A DNA stretch of 64,000 nucleotides, taken from assembly GCA_963839685.1 (NCBI GenBank), contig CAWIVS010000009.1, positions 1-64,000 of the forward strand. The letters are read 5' to 3'. Both the position numbers and the translations under genes were made by a program. This document shows positions 1 through 8,486 of the stretch, one piece after another. Source of the stretch: CADEED01 sp963839685 (GTDB lineage: Bacteria; Pseudomonadota; Gammaproteobacteria; Steroidobacterales; Steroidobacteraceae). The notes under the pieces are model-generated. The model made no database searches. It saw only the letters and a list, made by a program, of their open reading frames with translations, and was not told the DNA's origin. Numbering within the stretch: position 1 is the first letter of the stretch; every line of letters starts with the position of its first letter.

Positions 1-15
1 GGCGAGGTTCTGAGC

Positions 16-34
16 GACGCCCAGCTGGAACCTC
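16..34. repeat. Degenerate copy of the dispersed CCAGCTGG palindrome
   Basis: The stretch GACGCCCAGCTGGAACCTC aligns with the dispersed palindrome seen at 2437, 21752, 27846, 29491 and 53288, keeping the central CCAGCTGGAAC but with changes in the left arm. It lies 22 bases beyond the stop of the minus-strand gene ending at 57, matching the 3'-end placement of most other copies. Flanking GAGGTTC (4-10) and GAACCTC (28-34) can also pair as a stem. The rest of positions 1-56 shows no gene. As a family member this copy is tentative. Confidence 0.35.
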
Positions 35-56
35 AGGAAGGCGGAGACTATCCGAG

Positions 57-560
57 TCAGCTATCCATGGAGATCCCGTGCACCTCGCCGTCGCTGTCGA
101 ATTCAACGGCCAGGATGTAGTCAGTCGCTTCCTCATCGATCGTGTAGTCGAACACGGCGCAATATTCTTCGGAGCCGGGATAGAGACCGATACGCTTGAG
201 CTGCAGTGCGTCCAGCAGATGATCGATGTCGAGATCGTCCGGATCCGCGATGCCAAAGATCCTGAGTAGATCTTTCTCGCCGAGTTCTTCCGCGTGGTGG
301 CTCAGGTAAATGCCAACCGTGCCTTCCGGCTTCTCGGCGAACTCCGCCTTGAACGCATCGCGCGCGATTTCGTCGAAGCGCGCCGCGTCCGCGATGAAGA
401 TCCTGATCTCAGCGAGCATTTCCCTGGTGAACGCGTCGCCGTGCGCATTGATGTCGACCGGCACATCGCCGCCACGCATCGGCAGAGCGAACTGCCAGTA
501 GCCATTCGTTCCACCTGGGAACTCGACGGCGCCGACGGCCGGGATTTCAAAGGTTGGCAT
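57..560 (-). CDS. DUF2004-like hypothetical protein
   Basis: The 167-residue product has an acidic alpha/beta sequence without signal peptide or membrane segment, so it is probably cytoplasmic. The pattern, with a central block about the product's sequence LSHHAEELGEKD and a C-terminal VFDYTIDEEATDYIL strand region, resembles DUF2004 proteins, whose biochemical role is unknown. The frame stays open upstream to 731, but that extension is arginine-rich, low complexity and overlaps the VOC gene. The ATG at 560 gives a normal start, MPTFEIPAVG, eight bases after the VOC stop, so the two are probably one minus-strand operon. Confidence 0.7.
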   Translation of the reverse strand: MPTFEIPAVGAVEFPGGTNGYWQFALPMRGGDVPVDINAHGDAFTREMLAEIRIFIADAARFDEIARDAFKAEFAEKPEGTVGIYLSHHAEELGEKDLLRIFGIADPDDLDIDHLLDALQLKRIGLYPGSEEYCAVFDYTIDEEATDYILAVEFDSDGEVHGISMDS

Positions 561-568
561 TGGACGCG

Positions 569-907
569 TCAGGGTCGTGCATGCCGCGGTTGATAGAGCC
601 CGACAGTGCCGCCGCCGGGTAGTTTGAGCCGCGTCGCGAGCCCCCAACGCTGCTGCGTCGGGCTTTCGCTTTCCACGCCCGCCTTTCGCAGCGTGCGGAT
701 TTCGAGCTCCACGTCGTCCGTCATGAGCCAAAGCTCGTGCATGTCGTTCTCATCAGAGGGATGCACCGCCACTTCCGCCGGTGGCAGCTTGAAAATGAGC
801 CAGCCGCCATGCGCGTCGACGAAGCTGAGCTTCAAGACATCCTTCAGAAACACGCGGTCCGCCTCCGCGTCCTTTGAATAGATGATCACGTGTGCGCCAT
901 TGATCAT
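569..907 (-). CDS. VOC (glyoxalase/bleomycin-resistance fold) family protein
   Basis: This 112-residue protein has the length and pattern of a one-module vicinal-oxygen-chelate protein: an N-terminal VIIYSKDAEADRVFL strand-helix unit, a central HELWLMTDD strand and a C-terminal GGTVGLYQPRH strand. Histidine and glutamate in these strands could bind a metal, but the substrate cannot be told. VOC proteins include glyoxalases, dioxygenases and drug-binding proteins. It is first in a two-gene unit with the DUF2004-like gene and is divergent from an ArsR-type regulator whose start lies under 100 bases away, suggesting but not proving local control. Confidence 0.75.
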   Translation of the reverse strand: MINGAHVIIYSKDAEADRVFLKDVLKLSFVDAHGGWLIFKLPPAEVAVHPSDENDMHELWLMTDDVELEIRTLRKAGVESESPTQQRWGLATRLKLPGGGTVGLYQPRHARP

Positions 908-984
908 TTACGGAACCTCCGCAACCAGTACAGCGAGCACGCCGCGCCTTGTCAAACGAGTCAGGCTGGCCTGACACTTCCGGC

Positions 985-1281
985 ATGCCAAAATCCCGTG
1001 CGAACGCGGCCGGATTCCGCCGCGTGTTGAAACTATTGAAATTACTCGGCCATTCGCTGCGCGTGGTGATCCTGCAACGCCTCGCGCGCAATCCAGGCAC
1101 CGCGGGGGAACTTGCCCGAGAGCTGCCCGTGACGCGCACCGCCGTGGTCCAGCATTTGAAGCGGCTCGAAGAGGCGGAACTCGTTCACGCCACGCTCGAC
1201 GGCAAGCGTCGCGTGTACCGCGTGAACAGACGCGGCTTCGGCGTGCTCGCCGAGTGGATCGCGCGGGTGACGCGGGACTGA
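985..1281 (+). CDS. ArsR-type winged-helix transcriptional regulator
   Basis: The 98-residue product (110 if the ATG at 949 is used) is nearly all winged helix. LLGHSLRVVILQRLARNPGTA is followed by the recognition-helix region ELPVTRTAVVQHLKRLEEAELV and a beta-wing with DGKRRVYRVN. This is the ArsR/HTH_20 arrangement. No metal-binding CxC motif is present, so it is more like the ArsR members that control nearby enzymes than metal sensors. The start at 985 (MPKSRANAAG) is preferred because the extra 12 residues lie outside the fold. The VOC/DUF2004 unit is divergent and is its most likely target. Confidence 0.75.
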   Translation: MPKSRANAAGFRRVLKLLKLLGHSLRVVILQRLARNPGTAGELARELPVTRTAVVQHLKRLEEAELVHATLDGKRRVYRVNRRGFGVLAEWIARVTRD

Positions 1282-1289
1282 GCCGTCCC

Positions 1290-2390
1290 CTAATTGGGGA
1301 TCCACGCGTAAACCACCGGCATGCGCTCGAGCGATTCCAGACTCTTGCAAATGTGCGCACGCACGGACTCAATCACATCAGCCTGAACCTCGCCCTCGAA
1401 CGTCACTTGAATGCAGTGCATGTCTTCCACAAATCGAATCACGACGCCGCCGACGCGGACGCGGACGCGATAAACCTTGTACTCATCTTCCAATTGCGGC
1501 AGCACTTCGTGATCAATCGGCGGACGATAGAGCCGCGGCAGAACGTCCAGCCGGGGCTCACCGCCAAGGCTCTCGCGCAATTTGCGTAATTGTTCTTCCC
1601 GGTCGTGCCACTTCACGGTCGTCGCCCATTCGAGTTGCCGCAACTCCCACAGATGATTGGGCGCATTGTCCTGGCGATGGATCTCGAATCGCGGCCATTG
1701 CCGTTTTGTCAGGCGTTCCCAGCGCCAACCATCGACGTGCAACAACCAGTCGTCGATATTTTCCGCCAGGCTAAGTCCCGCGCCACGGTCCACTTTCCCG
1801 CCGGTTATCAGAATTCGCGCGTCATCCTGCAGCCTGGCCTGATGGTCATGAATCCATCCGGGAGCAATTCCGCTGGAGTGGATGCGCGAAACAGACCAAT
1901 CTTTGCATTCAACCACCAGCACTTGCGTTCCGTCCGCGCGGCGATCGCCGGGATAACCCAGGTTGCCGATGACCAGAATTCGCTCACCAATGAGCGTCGC
2001 GGTATGAAAATCCGTCGGCGGAAACACTTCACGTGGATAGCCCAGGATGCGCGGACGCTCATTTTCCGCAGCGATCACGATGTCGTTATAGATGTAAAAA
2101 TCCGCATCGTAATGATCTTCGTGCTCGCCGCCGATGAGCACGCTGCGGCCGTCCGGCAGCTGAGTCGTGCTCTGGCCGTAGCGCTGGAAGCACCACATCG
2201 GTCCCGCGTCGATGGAAGACGGACCGTTGCACGCTTCGTTTGCCGAGTACGCGTCGAGTCCACTCTCAATCAACCATTCCCACAGCGGATTGTTCATCGG
2301 CTGCGGATTCGCGTTGCCGAACGCGGGAGAACGCCACGTAGCGAAGGTCGCCCGCGTGATATCTGATGGAGGTAGTTTGCGTCGCGTCAT
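1290..2390 (-). CDS. Kelch-like hypothetical protein
   Basis: The 366-residue product has no signal peptide. Residues about 60-200 carry spaced motifs such as GRSVLIGGEHEDHYDADFYI, FHTATLIGERILVIG and ARILITGGKVD, in which a hydrophobic strand is followed by GG or GN as in kelch beta-propeller blades. An aromatic, charged C-terminal part (about 220-366) has no family I recognise. Kelch blades usually bind partner proteins or sugars, but no function can be assigned. An internal ATG at 2297 (MNNPLWEWLI) is a plausible alternative start. The gene is convergent with the ArsR gene, leaving eight bases between them. Confidence 0.6.
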   Translation of the reverse strand: MTRRKLPPSDITRATFATWRSPAFGNANPQPMNNPLWEWLIESGLDAYSANEACNGPSSIDAGPMWCFQRYGQSTTQLPDGRSVLIGGEHEDHYDADFYIYNDIVIAAENERPRILGYPREVFPPTDFHTATLIGERILVIGNLGYPGDRRADGTQVLVVECKDWSVSRIHSSGIAPGWIHDHQARLQDDARILITGGKVDRGAGLSLAENIDDWLLHVDGWRWERLTKRQWPRFEIHRQDNAPNHLWELRQLEWATTVKWHDREEQLRKLRESLGGEPRLDVLPRLYRPPIDHEVLPQLEDEYKVYRVRVRVGGVVIRFVEDMHCIQVTFEGEVQADVIESVRAHICKSLESLERMPVVYAWIPN

Positions 2391-2436
2391 TGACCTGCCA
2401 CGGTAGGAACGGGCTTATGGAAAGGTTAGCGCTTCT

Positions 2437-2460
2437 TCGACGTTCCAGCTGGAACGTCGA
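2437..2460. repeat. Dispersed palindrome, copy 1 (24 bp, perfect)
   Basis: This 24-bp perfect palindrome has the core ACGTTCCAGCTGGAACGT with TCG/CGA added on each side. It lies in the 204-bp divergent region between the kelch-like gene and the amidohydrolase, so unlike most copies it is at gene 5' ends. The same core recurs at 21752, 27846, 29491 (one mismatch pair) and 53288. It could be a protein-binding site or a REP-like element. Confidence 0.85.
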
Positions 2461-2594
2461 TCGCGCAGGGGCCGGGAGGTACCGCCGACGTGCCGATTCC
2501 GACCGTTCGCCACGGTTGATTGACCGCTCGACATCTTCCTGCAGAGCCTCAACCGCAGCGGCGTAACCTTGATTCATCGAGTCAAGGAGTCGTC

Positions 2595-4109
2595 ATGAAA
2601 AGTCTGGTCACTCTCGCCATGGCAGGCGCATGTTTCTCGCTTCTGATCTCACAGGGCACTTCGGCGGCTGGCCAGCCGCTGCTCATCGAGAACGTCACCT
2701 TGCTCTCGCCCGAACAGTCGCAGCCGCTCGGCAATCGCTACGTGCTGGTTCGCGATGGCCGCATTGCCGCCGTCAGCGATCAGGTGATCGCGGCACCCGC
2801 CGGTGTGCGCCGGCTGGATGGCACGGGCAAGTTCCTGGCGCCCGGACTCACGGATGCACACGTGCACGTGTCCCAGGCGATCGGATTGCCCTTCACCGCG
2901 AACGACCCCGCTCTCGCGGCTCTCGAGAAAGATTTCTTCGCGCAGCAGCCGCGCAGTTACCTGTACTTCGGCGTCACGCAGGTGCTGGACCCGATCAACA
3001 TGCCCGAACGGGTGGCCGAGTTCGCGGCGCAGCCACAGCATCCCGACATCTACCGCTGCGGTGTCGCACCGGTGGTCGATGGCTATCCACTCGTGTTCAT
3101 CGACAAGGCCGTGCGGCATACGCTGATCAACGACTACATCTTCGAACCGGCGAATGCGCGCGAACATCCACTGCCTGCGGGCGCCGATCCGGCCGAACAC
3201 ACGCCGGAAGCCGTGGTGGAACGCATCGCCAGGAGCGGCGCGATCTGCGTCAAGATTGCGCTGGAAGATGGCTTCGGCGATCGCACCGACTGGCCCATCA
3301 TGAGCGCGCAGACGCTGCGGCGCGTGCGCGCGGCCACGAAGAAACACGGACTGTTCCTCGCCGTGCATGCCAATGCGCTCGACATGCAGCGCATGGCAGT
3401 CGACGGCAATGTCGACTTGATCGTGCACGGGATCTGGAACTGGAACCAGCTCAACGACAGCCAGGGCATACCGGCTGCCGTCGCGGATCAGCTGCGCAAG
3501 GTCCGTGACAAGAAGATCGGTTACCAGGCTACGCTGCGCGTGATTCCCGGTGTCCTGGACCTGCTCGACCCTGCCCTGCTCGACGATCCGGTGTATGAGA
3601 AAGTGGTGGCGCCGCGCCTGCTCGCCTGGTATCGCACGGAGCCGGCGCAGTGGTTCAAGCACCAGGCGTTCGGCCCCGAGGTGAATGCCGCGGAGGTGCT
3701 CGCCGGGGCGCGTGCGGCCAACGCTCGTTGGGCTACATCGGAAAAAGGCCGGCGCGCCCTGCGGTATCTCTACGAGCTGGGCCAGCCCATGCTGTTGGGC
3801 AGCGATACCCCCTCGGCGCCCACGTACGGCAACCAACCGGGGTACGACACTTACAAGGAAATGCAAATGATGGTGCAGGCCGGAATTCCGCTCTCGGCCA
3901 TTTTCGCGGCCGGTACCATCAACAACGCCAGACAGATCGGCCTGGAAAAGGACTACGGCACCATCGAGCAGGGAAAGATCGCGAACCTGCTGTTGCTCGA
4001 GGCAAATCCGCTGGCGAGCGTGGAGGCGTGGACGAAGATTGACAAGGTGATCTTGCGGGGCGAACCCCTCGAGCGGGAAACTCTGGCCGCGAATGCCGCC
4101 GGGCACTGA
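2595..4109 (+). CDS. Exported metal-dependent amidohydrolase
   Basis: The 504-residue protein starts at ATG 2595, with AAGGAG at 2584-2589 and a signal peptide (about 25 residues ending SAAG). It has the imidazolonepropionase-like amidohydrolase layout: an N-terminal beta-sandwich part, then the first metal ligands in DAHVHV (His89, His91), the second-strand histidine in LAVHAN, the catalytic aspartate in GSDTP, and a C-terminal AGTINNARQIG...GTIEQGKIANLLLL segment. Members hydrolyse cyclic amides, dipeptides or organophosphates; the substrate is unknown. Its last 17 bases overlap the sensor kinase gene, so the enzyme and the two-component system are probably translated together. Confidence 0.85.
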   Translation: MKSLVTLAMAGACFSLLISQGTSAAGQPLLIENVTLLSPEQSQPLGNRYVLVRDGRIAAVSDQVIAAPAGVRRLDGTGKFLAPGLTDAHVHVSQAIGLPFTANDPALAALEKDFFAQQPRSYLYFGVTQVLDPINMPERVAEFAAQPQHPDIYRCGVAPVVDGYPLVFIDKAVRHTLINDYIFEPANAREHPLPAGADPAEHTPEAVVERIARSGAICVKIALEDGFGDRTDWPIMSAQTLRRVRAATKKHGLFLAVHANALDMQRMAVDGNVDLIVHGIWNWNQLNDSQGIPAAVADQLRKVRDKKIGYQATLRVIPGVLDLLDPALLDDPVYEKVVAPRLLAWYRTEPAQWFKHQAFGPEVNAAEVLAGARAANARWATSEKGRRALRYLYELGQPMLLGSDTPSAPTYGNQPGYDTYKEMQMMVQAGIPLSAIFAAGTINNARQIGLEKDYGTIEQGKIANLLLLEANPLASVEAWTKIDKVILRGEPLERETLAANAAGH

Positions 4110-5172
4110 AATAAGGAAGACCAGTCTGGGCTATTGGGCACTACAGATCCTGGGGTGGGGCTTCTATTTCTATGCGCAGGCCTCCGGCGAAGTGATTTTC
4201 GCTTCGGAGCCGTGGAGCAAGGCGAGCACGCTGTGGGGCCCGGTCTCCCTGGCGGGAGTCGGCCTCACGCACCTGTTACGGTGGTTCATCCGGCGTCATG
4301 GCTGGCTTTCTCTGCCGCCCTTCGCGTTGTTGGGCCGGGTCATCGCCGCCACCCTGCTCATCGCGACTGCGTCCTATCTACTCACGCAAGCGCTGTCACA
4401 GGCCGTGTATGGCACGCCCGTTGCGCCCATCGTCACCGCCTTCTATCACCGACTGTCTTCCAGCGGACAGCTCCGCAATCTGTTCATAATCATCCTGGCC
4501 GTTCACGCGGCATGGGTTGCGATCTACCTGGCGTTCGCCGTGCTGCGCCATCGATACCAGGCCGAATTGCATCAGGCGCAGCTCGGCAAGGCCTTGCAGA
4601 CTGCGGAGCTGCGCCTGCTCAAGTCCCAGCTCAATCCACACTTTCTCTTCAATGCGCTGAATGGTCTGCGATCGTTGATTGCCGATGAGCCGGCACGCGC
4701 GCGCGATGCCGTCACTCACCTGGCGCGCACCCTGCGCTATTCCCTGGCGTCCGGTGACGAGGACCTCGTCTCCCTGGAGCGCGAGCTCGAGATGGTCGAT
4801 GACTACCTGGCGCTCGAGTCCATGCGACTCGCCGATCGTCTGCGAGTCGAACGCGACATCGCTCCGGAGACCCGCACGGCGCGCATCCCCGCCATGTTGC
4901 TGCAGACGCTGGTCGAGAATGCAATCAAGCACGGCATCGCCGCCCTCAAGCCGGGTGGTACGGTGTGCATCACCGCGCAACTCGTGGAGAAGGAGTTGAT
5001 CCTTCGAGTCGTCAATCCGCGGCCGAATGACACCACGAACAAGACCAATCAGGGCGTGGGCTTGAGGAATGCAACGGAACGCCTGCGATTGTTGTTTGGC
5101 TCACGCGCCAGCCTGCGGCTCGACCTCGCGCAGGCCGGCCAGGCCACCGCGGAAGTCCGGCTTCCGTTATGA
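4093..5172 (+). CDS. LytS/YehU-type sensor histidine kinase
   Basis: The 359-residue membrane kinase has about four hydrophobic segments in residues 12-155 and no extended periplasmic domain. A His_kinase module follows, with the phospho-accepting His183 in QLNPHFLFNALN. The HATPase region holds LLQTLVENAIKHG (N box) and the late GVGLRNATERL glycine box. This is the LytS/YehU (PF06580) class, which pairs with LytTR regulators. The ATG at 4093 lies inside the amidohydrolase gene and its stop overlaps the next gene by four bases (ATGA), so all three are coupled. The stimulus is unknown; the short N-terminus suggests an intramembrane signal. Confidence 0.9.
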   Translation: MPPGTEIRKTSLGYWALQILGWGFYFYAQASGEVIFASEPWSKASTLWGPVSLAGVGLTHLLRWFIRRHGWLSLPPFALLGRVIAATLLIATASYLLTQALSQAVYGTPVAPIVTAFYHRLSSSGQLRNLFIIILAVHAAWVAIYLAFAVLRHRYQAELHQAQLGKALQTAELRLLKSQLNPHFLFNALNGLRSLIADEPARARDAVTHLARTLRYSLASGDEDLVSLERELEMVDDYLALESMRLADRLRVERDIAPETRTARIPAMLLQTLVENAIKHGIAALKPGGTVCITAQLVEKELILRVVNPRPNDTTNKTNQGVGLRNATERLRLLFGSRASLRLDLAQAGQATAEVRLPL

Positions 5173-5870
5173 AAGCCCTGGTCGTCGACGATGAACCCCT
5201 CGCCCGGCGCGAGCTGCGCCGCATGCTCGACGCGTTCCCGTCGGTCCAGGTCGTTGGCGAGGCCGGCAATGTCGACGAGGCACGGCTGCGCATCGAAGAG
5301 TTTTCCCCCGACGTCGTGTTTCTGGACATCCAGATGCCCGGCGGAACCGGCTTCGACCTGCTCACCCAGCTCGATCGCGTGCCGCGCATCGTGTTCACCA
5401 CCGCGTACGACCAATACGCCGTCAAAGCCTTCGACGTGAACGCGCTCGACTATCTGCTCAAACCCATCGAGCCCGAGCGGCTCGCGGCCACGCTGCGCAA
5501 GATCCAGGCGACGCCACCACACTCAGCCACGGACGCGCCCCTCGAGCAACTCTTCATACGTGACGGTCCACGCTGCTGGTTCGTGCCGCTGCGCGAGGTG
5601 AGCGTGTTCACCTCCGAAGGCAACTACGTTCGACTGTTGTGGGGCAAAGAGCGGCCGTTGTTAGGACGCTCCCTGGCCACGCTGGAAGTGAAGCTGGACC
5701 CCAGGCGATTCTTCCGCACGAACCGCAGCCAGATCGTCAACCTGGATTTCATCGAGCAGGTGGAACCCGGCGCTGGCGGCCGGCTGCACGTGCAGATGCG
5801 CGATGGGCCGGAAATCGAAGTCTCCCGCCGGCAGGCAAAGTTGTTCCGCGCTCGGGCGACGGTGGGATGA
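5169..5870 (+). CDS. LytTR-family response regulator
   Basis: The 233-residue product has a receiver domain (residues 1-115) with acidic pocket DDE at 7-9, phospho-acceptor Asp53 in FLDIQMPGG, the TTAYDQYAVKAF switch region and the conserved lysine in LLKPIEPERL. The C-terminal part (about 130-230) is a LytTR DNA-binding domain with VSVFTSEGNYVRL and the typical FFRTNRSQIVNLDFI motif. It overlaps the kinase gene by four bases and is its cognate regulator. Targets are likely to include its own operon. A strong hairpin follows the stop. Confidence 0.93.
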   Translation: MKALVVDDEPLARRELRRMLDAFPSVQVVGEAGNVDEARLRIEEFSPDVVFLDIQMPGGTGFDLLTQLDRVPRIVFTTAYDQYAVKAFDVNALDYLLKPIEPERLAATLRKIQATPPHSATDAPLEQLFIRDGPRCWFVPLREVSVFTSEGNYVRLLWGKERPLLGRSLATLEVKLDPRRFFRTNRSQIVNLDFIEQVEPGAGGRLHVQMRDGPEIEVSRRQAKLFRARATVG

Positions 5871-5876
5871 GGGAAA

Positions 5877-5905
5877 AACGGCGCGGCCTTGCGGACCGCG
5901 CCGTT
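5877..5905. terminator. Bidirectional terminator hairpin
   Basis: A perfect 10-bp stem (AACGGCGCGG with CCGCGCCGTT) and a 9-base loop lie in the 58-bp gap between the convergent response-regulator and protease genes. An A-run precedes the stem and TTCCTTT follows it, so it can serve transcripts from either side. Confidence 0.75.
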
Positions 5906-5928
5906 CCTTTGCGGGTTCTTTCGATCGA

Positions 5929-6783
5929 TCAGTCGAGATACGGCGTGACGAAATCCAGCGTCACGGCGATGTCCGTGCGCAGTTGATAGTCCACCCCATT
6001 ACACAGCTTGGTTATGCTGTATGAGTTCACCGCCATGACGATGTTCGTCTCGAGATGCGTAGCGGGATCGACCCAGAACGCAGGCCCACCCGAATCGCCC
6101 GAACAGGTGCCGCCGACCCCGTTGCCCTTACCCGGGTTGTTCGTGAACTGGAAGTTCTGAGCGCCGATCACGCTGCTCTTCTCCAGGTTCGAGACGCTCG
6201 ACTCGCCCTGGTAACGCACCCAGTCGTCCTGCGAGAACGCAGGAATCCTGCCTTGCAGGCCATAGCCGACGATCACCGCGAGGCGATCTGCCCTGCTGCC
6301 GCGGGATTTTCGCAGATAGTCGAACTGCAACAGTGTGGGGAGTTGCCCGTATTCCGCCACGTAGATAGGCGTGGCGAGCAGCACTACTCCGACGTCGAAA
6401 GTGTCCGGGAACTGGGCGTAGTCGTTGTACTGCGGATGCGGAATCGCCTGGCCTTTCGACCAGGTGGCATCGAGCCACGCGCGCGTAGAGGCGTAGTTTG
6501 GACGCTCAGCCGTGAAAGCCGCATCGAGGTCTGCGTCGTTGCGGACCCAGGTGTTGATGTTCACCGCGCCGGCTTCCTCGGTGCAGTGCCCGGCGGTGAG
6601 CACCACTGTCGGGGACAGCAAGGTGCCGCTACACGAGAACAGCCCCTCCGGCCGCTCGAAAATCAGGTTCACGACATTGGGGTGAGCATTCAGATCGGGT
6701 TGTCCCCACGTGATCGCGAAAGCGGGCGTGGACAATGCTGCGAGTGCCGCGATACCCGCGGCCATATGAATCGAAGCCTTCAT
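5929..6783 (-). CDS. Secreted trypsin-like serine protease (S1)
   Basis: The 284-residue product begins at ATG 6783 with a signal peptide (residues 1-23, ending TPAFA). The chymotrypsin-fold triad is visible: His66 in LTAGHC, Asp130 in DTFDVGVVLL and Ser231 in CSGDSGGPAF. Cysteines near His66 and Ser231 could form the usual disulfides. It should act outside the cytoplasm; no long propeptide is evident. The frame stays open to 6921, but that extension has no signal-like sequence and lacks database-like character. The gene stands alone between the terminator at 5877 and MltB. Confidence 0.88.
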   Translation of the reverse strand: MKASIHMAAGIAALAALSTPAFAITWGQPDLNAHPNVVNLIFERPEGLFSCSGTLLSPTVVLTAGHCTEEAGAVNINTWVRNDADLDAAFTAERPNYASTRAWLDATWSKGQAIPHPQYNDYAQFPDTFDVGVVLLATPIYVAEYGQLPTLLQFDYLRKSRGSRADRLAVIVGYGLQGRIPAFSQDDWVRYQGESSVSNLEKSSVIGAQNFQFTNNPGKGNGVGGTCSGDSGGPAFWVDPATHLETNIVMAVNSYSITKLCNGVDYQLRTDIAVTLDFVTPYLD

Positions 6784-6973
6784 CAGTTTCTCCAGGATTT
6801 TTGGTGGCGCTGCCCCCGATCGCGCAACCAAGCTCTGGTCGGCCGGAGGCGGCAGTGCCACTCTTCTATGCCAGCTTCGCCAGAAGCACAAGCACTCTCC
6901 GCCTTCGAGAGTGGATTGCAAAATTTACGCTGCGATCTGGCATCCCCGTTTGTAACGGCGGATAAAGACCAAC

Positions 6974-8020
6974 CTAGAGTGGGTTCTCGCTGACCTGCGT
7001 CGATGCGAGCTGCACGCGACTGTGTGATTTCCGAATGGCGTCCGCGAGCTCGAGCACAGCGGACGCGTAGAAGGTGGAGCGGTTGTAGCGAGTGACGACT
7101 TCAAAGTTGGTGAAGCCCGCCACGAATTTCGATGGCTTGCCGGGCGTGGGCAGCTCGAAGATCGAGCAGGGCCCGCTCGGCGGCTCTCCACCCGAGAACA
7201 CCACTCCTTTTATTTGCACCTCTGATAGATCGTGGACTCGCTGCAATCCGCTGACGAGATCCGATTCGCTGCCCGGCGCCAGGCGGACTTTCGCGGTCGG
7301 CGCTTCGCCCGGCACCCATCCAAAGGCCTTCATGTAGCTGGCGATGCTTCCGATCGCATCGGCTGGGCTGCCCAGCAGGTCAATGGTGCCGTCACGGTCG
7401 TAGTCCACGGCGTAGCGGCGATAGCTCGAGGGCATGAACTGCGGCAGCCCCACCGCACCCGCATACGAACCCTTGATGACGAGCGGATCAATTCCCGACT
7501 CGCGCGCCAGCAGCAGCAATTCTTTCAATTCATCACGGAAGTATTCCTGGCGGCGCGCACCGTCGAAGGCGATCGTCGCCAGCGCGTCGATTGCACGAAA
7601 CGAGCCCGTATTGCGCCCGAAGTTGGTTTCGACTCCCAGGACTCCCAGAATGACCTCGGGCGGAACACCGAACTCCGCTTCAGCGCGGGCCAGGTCTTCT
7701 GCGTGGAGCGACCAGAAACGCGAGCCGGCGGAGATCAAAGCCGGCGTCAGAAATTTTGCGCGATAACGTGAGTACGAACGCGCCGGCGACGGCGCCGAGC
7801 TCGGCTCTGGCCCCATCAGCCGCAAGACCGCAGGTTCATATCGGACTTCACCGAGAATCCGCTCGAGGTCCGAGGTCTCGATGCCGTGCTCGTCGCTCAT
7901 CGAATCGATGAAAGAGCGCACGTCCGGGCGTGAGAGGTAATCCGAGCTCGCCGACACGGGCTGCGCCGCCAACAGGCACGCGGCGAAAAGCGGTTTCATC
8001 CAGGCTGTGACGGGTTTCAC
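6974..8020 (-). CDS. mltB: Lytic murein transglycosylase B-like protein
   Basis: The 348-residue exported enzyme cleaves the MurNAc-GlcNAc bond of peptidoglycan to give 1,6-anhydro ends. The MltB/SLT_2 signature is clear: catalytic Glu131 in GVLGVETNFGRNTGSFRA, then AGAVGLPQFMPSSYRRYAVDYDRDG, DLLGSPADAIGSIASYMKAFGW and a C-terminal FTNFEVVTRYNRSTFYASAVLELA. The N-terminus is a signal sequence; the second Met (position 8) may be the true start. A cysteine in LFAAC is a weak lipobox candidate. Single gene; it should sit in the periplasm or on the outer membrane. Confidence 0.9.
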   Translation of the reverse strand: MKPVTAWMKPLFAACLLAAQPVSASSDYLSRPDVRSFIDSMSDEHGIETSDLERILGEVRYEPAVLRLMGPEPSSAPSPARSYSRYRAKFLTPALISAGSRFWSLHAEDLARAEAEFGVPPEVILGVLGVETNFGRNTGSFRAIDALATIAFDGARRQEYFRDELKELLLLARESGIDPLVIKGSYAGAVGLPQFMPSSYRRYAVDYDRDGTIDLLGSPADAIGSIASYMKAFGWVPGEAPTAKVRLAPGSESDLVSGLQRVHDLSEVQIKGVVFSGGEPPSGPCSIFELPTPGKPSKFVAGFTNFEVVTRYNRSTFYASAVLELADAIRKSHSRVQLASTQVSENPL

Positions 8021-8135
8021 TCGGGCGCTCGCGGGAAAAGCCGGAGAAACTTAAAGTTAAACTGCCGGGCGCCTGCAGTCGGTGACGCTTTTCACAACGT
8101 TTGCGCCGCGGATGCCGTCCAGCGGGAAAGCCGAG

Positions 8136-8456
8136 TCAGCGCTTCTCGCCCAAGGCCCACCACTGCGCGTAAACGCTGCCACTCACCTTGTGACGATTCA
8201 GATCGGGCGCGCCGTCGGTCCACCAGACCGGGCCGCGCTCGCCGAGTCCGATTTTGGCGACATCGACCGCCTTTCGCGCGAGTGCCAGCTCCACTCGATT
8301 GCCGGACGCGAGCGCCGCCTTGACCGCGCGCTGCGCGGCCATCAACTCTCGCACGAGAGCCTCGCGCTTTTCCGCAGGCACGTTGGGATTCGCGCGACGC
8401 CACAGCCGACCGCGAACCACGAAGTAACGGCCGTCCGGAGTGACTCGTTCATTCAT
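8136..8456 (-). CDS. Conserved hypothetical protein
   Basis: This is a 106-residue soluble protein of a widespread but uncharacterised proteobacterial type, recognised by its start MNERVTPDGRYFVVRGRLWR, a helical middle rich in alanine and arginine, and the ending GERGPVWWTDGAPDLNRH. It has no signal peptide or membrane segment. It is divergent from the sirtuin gene with only about 30 bases between the starts, so the two share a promoter region. No function is known. Confidence 0.7.
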   Translation of the reverse strand: MNERVTPDGRYFVVRGRLWRRANPNVPAEKREALVRELMAAQRAVKAALASGNRVELALARKAVDVAKIGLGERGPVWWTDGAPDLNRHKVSGSVYAQWWALGEKR

Positions 8457-8486
8457 GCGGCGAGCTTAACCGCATATGATTGGTAG

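Noticed and set aside
2437..2460. The palindrome as a LexA box
   Set aside because: The arms are GTTCC and GGAAC facing inward with CCAGCTGG in the centre, unlike the LexA spacings I know (CTGT-N8-ACAG, GAAC-N4-GTTC, GTTC-N7-GTTC), and it lies mainly at gene ends rather than before repair genes.
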